Source: Actinokineospora spheciospongiae (GTDB taxonomy: Bacteria > Actinomycetota > Actinomycetes > Mycobacteriales > Pseudonocardiaceae). Taken from it: a stretch of DNA of 64,000 nucleotides. Of this stretch, positions 1 to 8,093 are shown one piece after another. The stretch's first letter is position 1, and every line of letters starts with the position of its first letter. Below the pieces are notes generated by a model. It saw only the letters and a list, made by a program, of their open reading frames with translations. It had not been told where the DNA came from and did not search any database. Position numbers and translations under genes: made by a program. The stretch lies in the NCBI RefSeq assembly GCF_000564855.1, contig NZ_AYXG01000048.1, positions 1 through 64,000 on the forward strand. The letters run 5' to 3'.

Positions 1-297
1 TCGTTCCGGTTGTTTTCCCGGCCCGTGTCGCTCTGACTTGGATAAAGTTACACGACCCCAAAACGGGGGTTCACAGGGGGGTCCCTTAAGCCGTCATCGG
101 CCGTGTTCGCGCTGGTCAGCGCCCACCCCGAGGTCGCGGCGCAGCCCGAGCGGCCACGCCGGGCCCGCGACCGCCCCCGGCGCGGAGACCCGCCGCCGCA
201 CGCCGGTCCCGACATCCGTCCCGACATTCCGTCTCGACACCGAGCCCCTCTCTCGCTATCTTGATAACGGATAGAGACTTGCGATGTCAGGAGTGGG
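1..297. other. Gene-free left edge with an imperfect palindrome
   Basis: I see no convincing coding region here; the open frames that exist have non-actinobacterial codon positions. Near the right end lies an imperfect inverted repeat, CTATC at 256-260 and GATAG at 270-274, extended outward by TCT/AGA. It lies 24 nt before the start of the winged-helix gene at 298 and could be its own operator. A short C4/G4 hairpin at about 55-69 is too weak to call a terminator. Confidence 0.4.
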
Positions 298-585
298 ATG
301 GACGCCGGTGATGTGGGTCGACTGCTGTTCGGCAGGCCGAGTCGACTGCGGTTGGCACTGTGGATTCACCAGCACGCGGGGCCGCGGTTCTTCCAGTCGG
401 AACCACCGAAGACGGTGATCGCGCAGAGCGCCTGCGGTGTGGAGCTGACCCGGCTGGTGGACCTGGGCATGTTGACCGAGCACCGCGAGCCCGCGAACCG
501 GCGCGTCTACTACGAGCGCACCCGCAGCCCGTTGTGGTCGATCATCACCGCCGCCTCGAAGGTCGTCGACCCCGTCGACAAGTAG
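298..585 (+). CDS. Small winged-helix (ArsR/PadR-like) regulator
   Basis: Encodes 95 residues with no transmembrane segment. The middle reads like a winged helix-turn-helix: a helix at about residues 14-27 (RLRLALWIHQHAG), a recognition-helix region around 36-57 and a basic wing with the REPANRRVYYERT segment near 63-75. Proteins of this type bind DNA as dimers and commonly control a neighbouring gene, but none of the ArsR metal-site cysteine motifs is seen. The ATG is preceded by AGGAG at a good distance. The palindrome at 256-274 would suit autoregulation. The gene stands alone; the next gene is convergent. The regulator call is inferred from pattern only. Confidence 0.55.
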   Translation: MDAGDVGRLLFGRPSRLRLALWIHQHAGPRFFQSEPPKTVIAQSACGVELTRLVDLGMLTEHREPANRRVYYERTRSPLWSIITAASKVVDPVDK

Positions 586-611
586 TCGACGGGGTCGAGC
601 GGGCCGGTCGG

Positions 612-1412
612 TCAGTTCCCGGGCGGGGTGCCGCCCCCGTCCGGGCCCTGGTCGTCGGTGCCGCCGGTGCCGTCGCGGCGCGGCGGCACGCCCTGCTGCT
701 GACCACCGGGCATCCCACCAAGGGCTCCGGGACCACCCATGACGTCTCCCTCGGAGACGGACTCCGCAGTGGCGGTGTCGCCGGAGGTGGTGGCCAGGAC
801 CATCACCTGGTCGCCGGTCTCCACCGCGGTCTTCACCGTGTCGGCGTCGATCACGTAGGTCTTGGTGAAGCCGTCGGCGCTCTTGGCGGTGATCGAGGTG
901 TCGCTGATCGCGGTGACCTCACCGGTCTGCATCAGCTTGGTCTCGTAGCCACCGTTGCCGTCCGAGGCGACGAATTCGCCGTGCAGCGCGCCCATCAGCC
1001 CACCCACCCCGCCCCGGATGACCATGCCGCCGGGACCTCCGCGCATCCCGCCGGGTCCACCGCGCTGCTCGGCGCCGTCCGCGGTGGCGTTGCCCGCCGC
1101 GTAGACGGCGAACCCGCCGCCGACGGCGACCCCCACGGCGACAGCGGTCGCGGCGGCGGTCTTCTTCCACGACCAGCGGGGCGCGGTCCGCTCCGGTGCG
1201 GGCGCGCCCCAGGTCATGGACTGTTCCGGCCCGGGTGCGCCCCAGGCCGCCTGCTGCTGGGGTGCGGGTTGCCCCGGCGCGGCCTGCGGCGCCGCGGACT
1301 CCTGGCCCACCGGCTGCCGCGCCGCGGGGTCGTGCGCCTCGGGCCGCGGGGCCGTGGGCTGCGCCGCGGGGGCGGGCTGCTCCTGGCCGGGCCTGCCGGT
1401 CTGGTCGGACAT
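612..1412 (-). CDS. Pro/Gln-rich membrane-anchored DUF5666-like protein
   Basis: Encodes 266 residues. The first 100 are a disordered Pro/Ala/Gln/Gly-rich cytoplasmic tail. Then comes a basic stretch (RWSWKK), one transmembrane helix (about residues 88-108) and an extracytoplasmic Gly/Met-rich linker. A small beta-barrel-like domain follows (TGEVTAISDTSITAKSADG, then KTYVIDADT and GDQVMV), as in DUF5666 proteins, ending in another Gly/Pro/Gln-rich tail. The start was placed at the ATG preceded by GAGGAACC; the frame stays open far upstream but without coding character. It is divergent from the two-component system, which may control it. Function is unknown; an envelope or stress role is a guess. 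Confidence 0.7.
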   Translation of the reverse strand: MSDQTGRPGQEQPAPAAQPTAPRPEAHDPAARQPVGQESAAPQAAPGQPAPQQQAAWGAPGPEQSMTWGAPAPERTAPRWSWKKTAAATAVAVGVAVGGGFAVYAAGNATADGAEQRGGPGGMRGGPGGMVIRGGVGGLMGALHGEFVASDGNGGYETKLMQTGEVTAISDTSITAKSADGFTKTYVIDADTVKTAVETGDQVMVLATTSGDTATAESVSEGDVMGGPGALGGMPGGQQQGVPPRRDGTGGTDDQGPDGGGTPPGN

Positions 1413-1477
1413 GGTTCCTCCTGGGTCCACCGCGGGGCCCCGTGCCCCTCGGTGTGGGACCAGGTTCGCCGCCGTCC

Positions 1478-1560
1478 CTGTGGATGAGCTGTGCACCGCT
1501 TCTGCGTCACCTATGTCCGGCTCGTCCGGGGAGCCGTCGCCGCGCACAGCTGATACACAG
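1478..1560. promoter_or_regulatory. Long-range inverted repeat between membrane protein and response regulator
   Basis: CTGTGGATGAGCTGTGC at 1478-1494 and GCACAGCTGATACACAG at 1544-1560 are inverted copies matching at 15 of 17 positions, separated by 49 nt. They sit in the divergent promoter region between the genes starting at 1412 (minus) and 1605 (plus). This placement suits binding sites for the adjacent OmpR-type regulator controlling both directions. That is inference; no promoter hexamers were confidently assigned. Confidence 0.45.
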
Positions 1561-1604
1561 GGTCGGCACAGTGCGACCCCAACCAGGCGCACCACGATGG
1601 GAGC

Positions 1605-2339
1605 ATGTCCGTGAACGCCGTGTCCCGCCCCGACCTCCGCAGGCCCGACGGCCAGCCCGTGCGCGTGCTGGTGGTCGACGACGAACCGACCCTGGCCGAG
1701 CTGGTCACGCTGGCGCTGCGCTACGAGGGTTGGGACGTGCGCAGCGCCCTGGACGGGGCCACGGCCGTGCGCACGGCGCGCGAGTTCAAGCCGGACGCGG
1801 TGGTCCTGGACGTGATGCTGCCGGACTTCGACGGCATCGAGGTGCTGCGGAGGCTGCGCGCGGAGAGCGACAACCTGCCGGTGCTGTTCCTGACCGCGAA
1901 GGACTCGGTGGAGGACCGGATCGCGGGCCTGACCGCGGGCGGCGACGACTACGTCACCAAGCCGTTCAGCGTCGAGGAGGTCGTGCTGCGGTTGCGGGCG
2001 CTGATGCGCCGGACCGGGGTGAGCGAGGCGGGCAACGACGCCACCCTGGTCGTGGGTGACCTGACGCTGGACGAGGACACCCGCGAGGTGCACCGGGCGG
2101 GTGTGGAGATCACGCTGACCGCCACCGAGTTCGAGCTGCTGCGGTTCCTGATGCGCAACCCGCGCCGGGTGCTGAGCAAGACGCAGATCCTCGACCGGGT
2201 GTGGAACTACGACTTCGGCGGTCAGGCCAACATCGTCGAGCTCTACATCTCCTACCTGCGCAAGAAGATCGACGCGGGCCGGGAGCCGATGATCCACACC
2301 ATGCGGGGGGCGGGCTATGCCCTCAAGCCCGCTGGGTGA
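1605..2339 (+). CDS. OmpR-family response regulator
   Basis: Encodes 244 residues. The receiver domain spans about 18-130, with the acidic pair in VVDDEP, the phospho-acceptor Asp in VVLDVMLPD, the switch Thr in LFLTAKD and the Lys in YVTKPF. The C-terminal OmpR/PhoB winged helix spans about 148-243 and contains the ILDRVWNYDFGG recognition region and the YISYLRKKID segment. Its stop lies 23 nt inside the histidine kinase gene, so the two are translationally coupled. It resembles the actinobacterial MprA/TcrA/CutR group. Likely targets include its own divergent promoter region and the membrane protein next door. Confidence 0.93.
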   Translation: MSVNAVSRPDLRRPDGQPVRVLVVDDEPTLAELVTLALRYEGWDVRSALDGATAVRTAREFKPDAVVLDVMLPDFDGIEVLRRLRAESDNLPVLFLTAKDSVEDRIAGLTAGGDDYVTKPFSVEEVVLRLRALMRRTGVSEAGNDATLVVGDLTLDEDTREVHRAGVEITLTATEFELLRFLMRNPRRVLSKTQILDRVWNYDFGGQANIVELYISYLRKKIDAGREPMIHTMRGAGYALKPAG

Positions 2340-3768
2340 GCGGCCCCTGTCCCTGCGCACCCGGCTCATCGCCGAGCAGCTCGTGCTGCTGGCGCTGGTG
2401 TGCCTGGTGATCGGGGTGGTCACCGTCGTGGGGTTGCGGGCGTTCCTGGTGGGGCAGCTCGACGACCAGTTGCGGCAGGCGAGCGGCCGGGCCACCGAGT
2501 TCTCCGGCCGGATGCCGCCGGGGATGCGCCCACCGCCGAGCAACGCGCCGGGCCGGGGGCCGGGCACGATCAGCGCGCTGATCGTGGGCGGCGCGGTCGA
2601 CGACGCGAAGCGGCAGACCAACACCCTGGTCCAGGAGCCGCTGTCCGGCTCGGCGATGGACGTGCTGGCGGCGCTGCCCGCCGACGGGGTCACCCGGGAC
2701 CGGGAGCTGGACGGGGTGGGCAACTACCGGCTCATCGCGGTCCGCACGGTCTACGGCGACGTCGTGGTGACCGGGCTGCCGCTGGCCGGGGTCGAGGACA
2801 CGCTGCTGACCACGGGCCTGGTGCTCGGCGGGGTCGCGCTGATCGGGTTGACCATCGCGGGGGTGGCCGGGGCGCTGATCGTGCGCCGGACCCTGGAACC
2901 GCTCGACCGGATGGCGGCGACCGCGCAGCGGGTGTCCGAGTTGGAGCTGGACCGGGGTGAGGTGGCGCTGTCGGTGCGGGTGCCCGCGGTGGACTCCGAC
3001 GAGCGGACCGAGGTCGGGCAGGTGGGGTCCGCGCTGAACCGGATGCTCGGGCACATCGGCCGCGCGCTGACCGCCCGGCAGGCCAGCGAGACCCGGGTGC
3101 GGCAGTTCGTGGCCGACGCCAGCCACGAGCTGCGCACGCCGCTGGCCGCGATCAGCGGGTACACCGAGCTGGCGAGCAGGCGCACCGGGGAACTGCCGCC
3201 GGACGTGGCGCACGCGCTGTCGCGGGTGGGCTCGGAGGCGCGGCGGATGACAGCCCTGGTGGAGGACCTGCTGCTGCTGGCCCGGCTGGACTCCGGGCGC
3301 CCACTGCTGCACGAGACGGTCGACCTGTCACTGCTGGTGATCGACACCGTCGGCGACGCCCGGGTGGCAGGCCCGGAGCACCACTGGCGGCTCGACCTGC
3401 CGGGCGAACCGGTGCTGGCGGTCGGCGACCAGGCCAGGCTGCACCAGGTCTTGGCGAACCTGCTGGCCAACGGCCGCACGCACACCCCACCGGGCACCAC
3501 GATCACCGTGGCCCTGACCCGCTCGGGCCCGGAGGCGGTGCTCACGGTGGCCGACGACGGCCCCGGCATCGCCCCGGACCTGCTGCCGGAGGTGTTCGAG
3601 CGCTTCGCCCGAGGCGACAGCTCCCGCAACCGCGCGGCGGGCAGCAGCACCGGCCTCGGCCTGGCGATCGTGGCAGCGGTGGTGCAGGCCCACGACGGTT
3701 CGGTCGACGTGGCGAGCGTGCCGGGCGAGACCCGCTTCACGGTGCGGCTGCCCGCAGCAGAAGCCTGA
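2317..3768 (+). CDS. Sensor histidine kinase
   Basis: Encodes 483 residues. There is an N-terminal transmembrane helix (about 17-43), an extracytoplasmic sensor region to about 150, a second helix (about 158-185), a HAMP linker and a HisKA domain with the phospho-acceptor in DASHELRTPLAAISGY. The HATPase_c domain has an N-box (LANLLANG), DDGPGIAPD, an F-box (FERFARGD) and a G2 box (GSSTGLGLAI). It pairs with the response regulator that overlaps its start. The 3' end of this gene is echoed in degenerate copies just downstream (see the repeat entry). The stimulus is unknown. Confidence 0.93.
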   Translation: MPSSPLGERPLSLRTRLIAEQLVLLALVCLVIGVVTVVGLRAFLVGQLDDQLRQASGRATEFSGRMPPGMRPPPSNAPGRGPGTISALIVGGAVDDAKRQTNTLVQEPLSGSAMDVLAALPADGVTRDRELDGVGNYRLIAVRTVYGDVVVTGLPLAGVEDTLLTTGLVLGGVALIGLTIAGVAGALIVRRTLEPLDRMAATAQRVSELELDRGEVALSVRVPAVDSDERTEVGQVGSALNRMLGHIGRALTARQASETRVRQFVADASHELRTPLAAISGYTELASRRTGELPPDVAHALSRVGSEARRMTALVEDLLLLARLDSGRPLLHETVDLSLLVIDTVGDARVAGPEHHWRLDLPGEPVLAVGDQARLHQVLANLLANGRTHTPPGTTITVALTRSGPEAVLTVADDGPGIAPDLLPEVFERFARGDSSRNRAAGSSTGLGLAIVAAVVQAHDGSVDVASVPGETRFTVRLPAAEA

Positions 3769-4003
3769 CCGACGGGCGAGCCGGGCCTCACCACGCAGGT
3801 ACCCGGAAGCCCGGCCGGGCGAGATCCGCTTCGTGGGGCGGGTGCCCGGCAAGACCCGCCTCTCTGTGCGGCTGCCCGCGGCGCAGGCCCGACCGGCGGT
3901 GTTCCACCGTGCGGGTGTCCGCGGCGGAAGCCCGACAGGCGGGCCTGCCGGGCACGGCACGCCTCACCACGCGGCTGTCCGCGTCGCAGGATTGACCGGT
4001 GGG
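3724..4003 (+). repeat. Degenerate tandem copies of the kinase gene 3' end
   Basis: The last codons of the kinase (PGETRFTVRLPAAEA, then stop) recur downstream in decayed form. PGKTRLSVRLPAAQA is encoded at about 3845-3889, a partial GEIRF-like copy sits at about 3815-3838, another fragment (VRVSAAEARQAG-like) at about 3908-3940, and GTARLTTRLSASQD plus stop at about 3950-3996. This accounts for most of the 240-nt gap before the convergent MerR gene. Repeated unequal duplication of a roughly 60-75 nt unit followed by decay is the simplest reading. Confidence 0.6.
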
Positions 4004-4010
4004 GCGTCGG

Positions 4011-4787
4011 TCAGGGCGGGGTGGTCGCGCGGTCGGCGTTGACGATGATCGCGTCGTGGACGTAGCGCGACAGGCCGGGGGCCATGTCGTCGTAGTTGCG
4101 GCCGATGCGCTCGTTGGCCAGGTAGGTGGCGGCGAGGTGGCGGTGCGTGTCGTGGTCGCAGTCGTGGAACCACCGGTGCAGGTGCAGGCGCTGCTCCTCG
4201 GCGAGGTCCGCGGCGGTCGGGGAGGTGGCCGGGACACCCGCCCGCATGGCGTCGAGCAGGCGCTGGTGGATGCCGGACTGCTCGGCGCGGATGGCGAGCC
4301 AGTCCGGCGCGGAGTGGGCCGAGGCGCGCCGCCGCCGCTGCCGCCACTGCTCGGTGCCGCCCCAGCGCTGCTCGGCGCGGTCGGCGTTGTCCTCCAACCG
4401 GGTGCTGCCGAACACCTCTAGTCGCTCCTGCGGGGTGAGGGTCAGGCCCAGCTTGCGTGCGGCCACCTCCCGGTCGATGACCGCCATCATGGCCTGGTGG
4501 CGGGCGATCCGCTCGCCGAGCAGCTCGCGTTGGGCGCGCAGCAGGTCCTCGTCGGTGACCCCGGGTTCGGCCAGCACGGCGCCGATCGTGCCGAGGTCGA
4601 GGTCCAGTTCCCGGTAGAACAGGATGCGCTGCAACCGCCGCAGGTCGTCGGCGGAGTAGAGCCGGTAGCCCGCCGGGCTGCGGTCGTTCGGTTCCAGCAG
4701 CCCGATCTCGTCGTAGTGGTGCAGGGTCCGCACGGACACCCCGGTGAGTGCCGCGACCGCGCCGACGGTGTGCTCTTCCATCTCCAT
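4011..4787 (-). CDS. MerR regulator of the TipAL type
   Basis: Encodes 258 residues from the ATG at 4787 (alternatives are an in-frame ATG two codons later or an upstream start at 4808). The N-terminal MerR helix-turn-helix (VGAVAALTGVSVRTLHHYDEIGLL, with the GYRLYSADDL wing) is followed by a coiled-coil dimerisation helix and a C-terminal TipAS-like domain of about 140 residues. TipAS domains trap thiopeptides or other multidrug ligands. The start lies just downstream of the stop of the preceding gene (4805), so the two may be co-transcribed. No mature TipA target gene is visible nearby. Confidence 0.85.
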   Translation of the reverse strand: MEMEEHTVGAVAALTGVSVRTLHHYDEIGLLEPNDRSPAGYRLYSADDLRRLQRILFYRELDLDLGTIGAVLAEPGVTDEDLLRAQRELLGERIARHQAMMAVIDREVAARKLGLTLTPQERLEVFGSTRLEDNADRAEQRWGGTEQWRQRRRRASAHSAPDWLAIRAEQSGIHQRLLDAMRAGVPATSPTAADLAEEQRLHLHRWFHDCDHDTHRHLAATYLANERIGRNYDDMAPGLSRYVHDAIIVNADRATTPP

Positions 4788-4804
4788 GCCGCCACTGTGG
4801 GGCC

Positions 4805-6435
4805 TCACGTGGCGTGGGGGTCAAGGGGCGCACGGTCGGGCCAGTCCTCGTCGCGGTCGAGGATGCCCGCGATGGGCAGCGGCAGGTATCCGGCCGAGTG
4901 CGGGAGGGGGTATTCGTCCAGCCTGCCGGTGTGGACGTTCCAGCGGACGAGGCGGGACGGGTGCTGGGTCGGGAACACGAGGGTGGACGCGCTTTCCCAC
5001 ACCGGGCCGCCCGGACCCACGGAGCTGAGCTGCATGTCGTCGGGGAGGCGGTACCGGGTCGGGGCGATCGCCGCGGGGTCGTGGATCGCGATCGTGTTCG
5101 GGTTGTTCCTGAGGGTGTAGACGATTCCGCCCGGGGCCAAGCGGTGCGGGGCCTCGACCGCGAGCGGGACCTGGGCGCCGTCCGGGGTGTGGAGGGTGTA
5201 CCACCCGGGGCCGCCGGACGAGCGGGTGCCGGAGAGCGGGTCGACCGCCCAGGTGCCGGGGCCGAGGGGTTCGGGGTCGTAACCGGGGAGCCAGCGGTAG
5301 GTGGTCGCGTCGTAGTACGTGCCCTCGGTGAAGTACAGGGCTCCGCCGTGGACGGCCAGTGGCCGACGGGTGAGGCCGTCCGCGCGGGGCAGGCTGGTCA
5401 CCTCCCCGGTGTCGAGGTCGAGCAGGTGCGGCTGGTCCCAGCTGTGGCGGCCGACGTGCGACCGGACCCCGCCGAGGAGCCCGCCGTCCGCGCTGCGCAC
5501 CGGGGCGAACCCCAGTTCGACCGGCAGCCGCGCCACCTCACCGTCCCAGCGGACCAGCCAGGCGACCTCGCCGGTGCTGACCACGACGCCGTCCCGGATC
5601 TCCAGCGCGTGGTGCACGTGCTGCCCCGGCACCCGCCCCAGCACACCGGTTCCTCCCCGCGCCACACGAGGACGTCGCGGGACGCGGTCACCACCCCGAC
5701 GCGCGGTGGGTCGCCCACGGGCAGCTCCACCCCCCGATCACCACCGAACGACTGCACGACCGCGATGGACGTGCCGCCCCCCACACCACCGCTCCCCAGG
5801 TCCTCGGGCGCCACCCTGAACGTGCGTGCGCGGGGACGCGGCTTGGGCAGGACCACGTGCGACGTCGTCGGGAGCGGCCGGGGAAGCGGCCGGATGCCGT
5901 CCGGGTCGTGGCGGATGAGCCCGTCGGAGACGGCGTGGGCCAACACCTCGGGGATCAGCCTGTCCTCGACCAGGAGGCGTTCGGCCAGGTCGTCGACGGG
6001 CGCGGGGTTCCCCCAGGCGGCGATGGAGGTGACCTCGGCGGCCAGCCGGACGAGGCGAGCGCGGACGTTGCTCTCCCGAAGGCGCTTCGCCTGCTCTTCC
6101 GGCAGTTCCAGGCGGTCCACGGCCATCGGCGGCCGCGTGACCAACCGGTACCCGTCTCCCTCCGGTACCAGCACCCCGGCGGCGACGAGCACGGGTATCG
6201 CGTCGCGCCGGGTCACCGGTACGGGGACCCCGAGCTGCGCGCACACCGGCGCGGGCACGGGGTCTCCTGGCAGCGGTTCGTCGTACCAGGACTCCGGGTG
6301 CCGCATCCCGTACCCCGCCGCGAAGTGGGCGACGTCCATGGCCTGGTACCCGAGCACCTGCCCCCACCCGGGGTCCTCGGCCCCCTCCGCCGCGGTGGTC
6401 CGCTTCACCCACCGGTGCCCGGCCGACGCCGCCAC
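4805..6435 (-). pseudogene. Frameshifted beta-propeller-like protein of unknown function
   Basis: One protein appears split over two frames. The first part starts at a GTG (6433-6435) directly after an in-frame TAG and runs as about 245 credible residues, a helical N-terminal region ending in ASRDVLVWRGEEPV. The reading then continues in another frame from about 5655 as VLGRVPGQHVHHALEIRDG and on to the stop at 4805. The second part has repeated WD/propeller-like strands (LLDLDTGEVTSLPRADG, LVRWNVHTGRLDEYPLP). The junction lies around 5640-5660 at a GTGTGCTGGGG run, where a 2-nt gain or 1-nt loss restores continuity. It may be a sequencing error or a genuine inactivation. No function assigned. 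Confidence 0.6.
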
Positions 6436-6478
6436 CGGCCAGAACTGCTACAGCCAGACCTTCCCCCGCACCTCTTCC

Positions 6479-6868
6479 TCAGCCGCGCCGGGCCACGCGC
6501 ACCTCGAACAGCCCGTTCCTCCCCAGATCGAGTTCATCCCCGCATACCCCGCCGGTCAGGCTCCCCAGCCCCACCGAACCGGTGCGGCTGCGGTACGGGG
6601 TCACCAGGACGTCCTCCCACTCCCCCAGCTCCACCGCGGGCGCGCCGTCGTGCGCCTCCAGCCGCACCTCCTGGTACGGGTCACCGGTCGAACCGTGCAA
6701 CCACCCGTCCCCGGCCGTTGCCAGCTCGCCGCTCAGCGCGGAGGTCTCCAATTCCCCCAGCAGCCCACCCGCCTCAGGCAGCCTGTCACCGCCCACCCCG
6801 TCCCGGACGACCAGCGTCCCGTACTCCGGCAGGTACTCGTCATCCTCGACCATCCCCAGCATCCCCAT
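6479..6868 (-). CDS. Hypothetical acidic protein
   Basis: About 129 residues from the ATG at 6868; in-frame ATGs at 6862 and 6853 are equally possible and none has a strong ribosome-binding site. The product is acidic and rich in Gly, Leu and Glu, with no transmembrane helix and no motif I recognise. It ends in LDLGRNGLFEVRVARRG. It lies 43 nt before the frameshifted propeller-like gene on the same strand and probably belongs to the same transcript. The pair may form a small lineage-specific unit. Confidence 0.55.
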   Translation of the reverse strand: MGMLGMVEDDEYLPEYGTLVVRDGVGGDRLPEAGGLLGELETSALSGELATAGDGWLHGSTGDPYQEVRLEAHDGAPAVELGEWEDVLVTPYRSRTGSVGLGSLTGGVCGDELDLGRNGLFEVRVARRG

Positions 6869-6996
6869 GCCCGCGACGGTAGCGGCGCCCGCCGACAGTT
6901 CCGGCTCAGGTGTCGAGGGCGTGATCGCTCGGCGAAACAAGGGGCCGGTGGCGTCCACCTGGGCCGGGTGGTGGTCGGGCAGGCTAGTTTGCTCGG

Positions 6997-7437
6997 GTGA
7001 GCCTCCTCGATGATGTGGCCGAGCGCGACGGCTGGCGCTGCTGGGTGTGCGACGAGCCGGTGGACCCCGACATGTCGGTGAACGACCCGCGGGGACCCAG
7101 CGTCGACAGCCGGACCGCCGATCGGAAGGCCAAGGTCGCCGAGCGGCTCGCGCACCGCGGGTGCAACACCCGCAAGGGCGCGGTGAAGGTGGTCATCGCC
7201 TGGCCGGAGCGCCTGCACGTGGCCGAGCCCGCGCCGCTGGTCACCGTCGCCGGGCGGCTGGAGCGCAAGGGGGGCCGCGAGGTGGTCGCCCGCTGCCCGA
7301 CCGAGCAGGACGCCCGCGAGGCGGCGGAGTGGCTGGCGGACCGGTTCTCCCGACTGGTCCCCGGGCTGCCGGTGACCGCGAACGTCGAGGCGGGCGGCGG
7401 GCAGTTCCTCGTCATCCTGACCACCGGCCGCCGCTGA
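6997..7437 (+). CDS. HNH-nuclease-like zinc-binding protein
   Basis: Encodes 146 residues from a GTG. The N-terminal half has the spacing of an HNH/McrA-type zinc fold: CWVCDEP (Cys13-x2-Cys16 region) paired with AHRGCNTRKGA about 35 residues later, which fits the conserved H-x2-C-N-x2-K-G signature. The C-terminal half (LVTVAGRLERKGGREVVARC, TANVEAGGGQFLVIL) looks like a small alpha/beta domain without recognised motif. Whether it cuts DNA is unknown; the fold call rests on the Cys/His pattern. It is flanked by divergent or convergent genes, so it is probably monocistronic. Confidence 0.6.
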   Translation: MSLLDDVAERDGWRCWVCDEPVDPDMSVNDPRGPSVDSRTADRKAKVAERLAHRGCNTRKGAVKVVIAWPERLHVAEPAPLVTVAGRLERKGGREVVARCPTEQDAREAAEWLADRFSRLVPGLPVTANVEAGGGQFLVILTTGRR

Positions 7438-7498
7438 CCCGGGACCACCGCGGCGAGCCGCACCGTCGACCGGACCGCCGGTCGGGGGTCCGCGCCGG

Positions 7499-7981
7499 TC
7501 AGTCGGCGAAGCGGGCTAGGTGGGCGGTGACGTCGTCGGCGAAGCGGGCGAGGAGGTCGGTGAGGGCGCGGCGGTCCTGGGGGGTCCAGTCGGCCAGGGC
7601 TTCGGTGAACCAGCCGAACAGGACACCGAGGTAGCGGGTGGCGAGGTCCCGGCCCTGCGGTGTCAGTTCGACCAGGCGGGCGCGGGAGTCGTTCGGGTCG
7701 GTGACGCGGTGGACGAGGCCGCGGGTCTCCAGGGTGTTGAGCTGGCGGGTGACGTGCGGGCCGACCACCTGCATCCGGGTGGCGATCTCGCCGACGCGCA
7801 GGGGTTCGCCCGCGATGTGCAGGACGTTGAGGACCGTCATGGCGGGGCGCTCCAGCGTCACGCCCGCCGCCGCCATGGCGCGCTCGTCGAGCTTGCCGCG
7901 GTTGACCGCGGTGCCGATCTGCGAGAGGCGGGGCAGCAGGGCCGCCAGCAGGTCGTCGGCTCCCCCGGTGTCGGTGGTCAT
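7499..7981 (-). CDS. MarR-family regulator
   Basis: Encodes 160 residues from the ATG at 7981, preceded by GGGGAG; an upstream in-frame start at 8002 would run into the operator. The winged helix spans about 35-105 (LRVGEIATRMQVVGPHVTRQLNTLETRGLVHRV, then DPNDSRARLVELTPQGRD with the typical wing). MarR proteins repress neighbouring genes until a phenolic or drug ligand binds. It is divergent from a flavin monooxygenase, and the 112 nt between them contain two copies of an ATACCTAA-type palindrome. Autoregulation plus control of the monooxygenase is the likely circuit. Confidence 0.9.
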   Translation of the reverse strand: MTTDTGGADDLLAALLPRLSQIGTAVNRGKLDERAMAAAGVTLERPAMTVLNVLHIAGEPLRVGEIATRMQVVGPHVTRQLNTLETRGLVHRVTDPNDSRARLVELTPQGRDLATRYLGVLFGWFTEALADWTPQDRRALTDLLARFADDVTAHLARFAD

Positions 7982-8000
7982 CAGCACTCCCCTTACATGC

Positions 8001-8087
8001 ATACCTAACTTAGGTATATGATCGGTGGTATCCCGTTCGCCGCGAGCGACCGCTCACGGCGTGGATAAAGATACCTAAGGTAGGTAG
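8001..8087. promoter_or_regulatory. Pair of MarR-type operators
   Basis: ATACCTAACTTAGGTAT at 8001-8017 is a perfect palindrome around one central base. ATACCTAAGGTAGGTAG at 8071-8087 has the same left arm and matches the right arm at 6 of 8 positions. The first lies just upstream of the MarR gene, the second ends 6 nt before the monooxygenase start codon region. Their symmetry, spacing and position suit a MarR dimer repressing both genes. Confidence 0.75.
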
Positions 8088-8093
8088 ACAGCC

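Noticed and set aside
54-69. C4/G4 hairpin resembling a terminator at the left edge
   Set aside because: Stem of only four base pairs and no gene seen upstream in the window.
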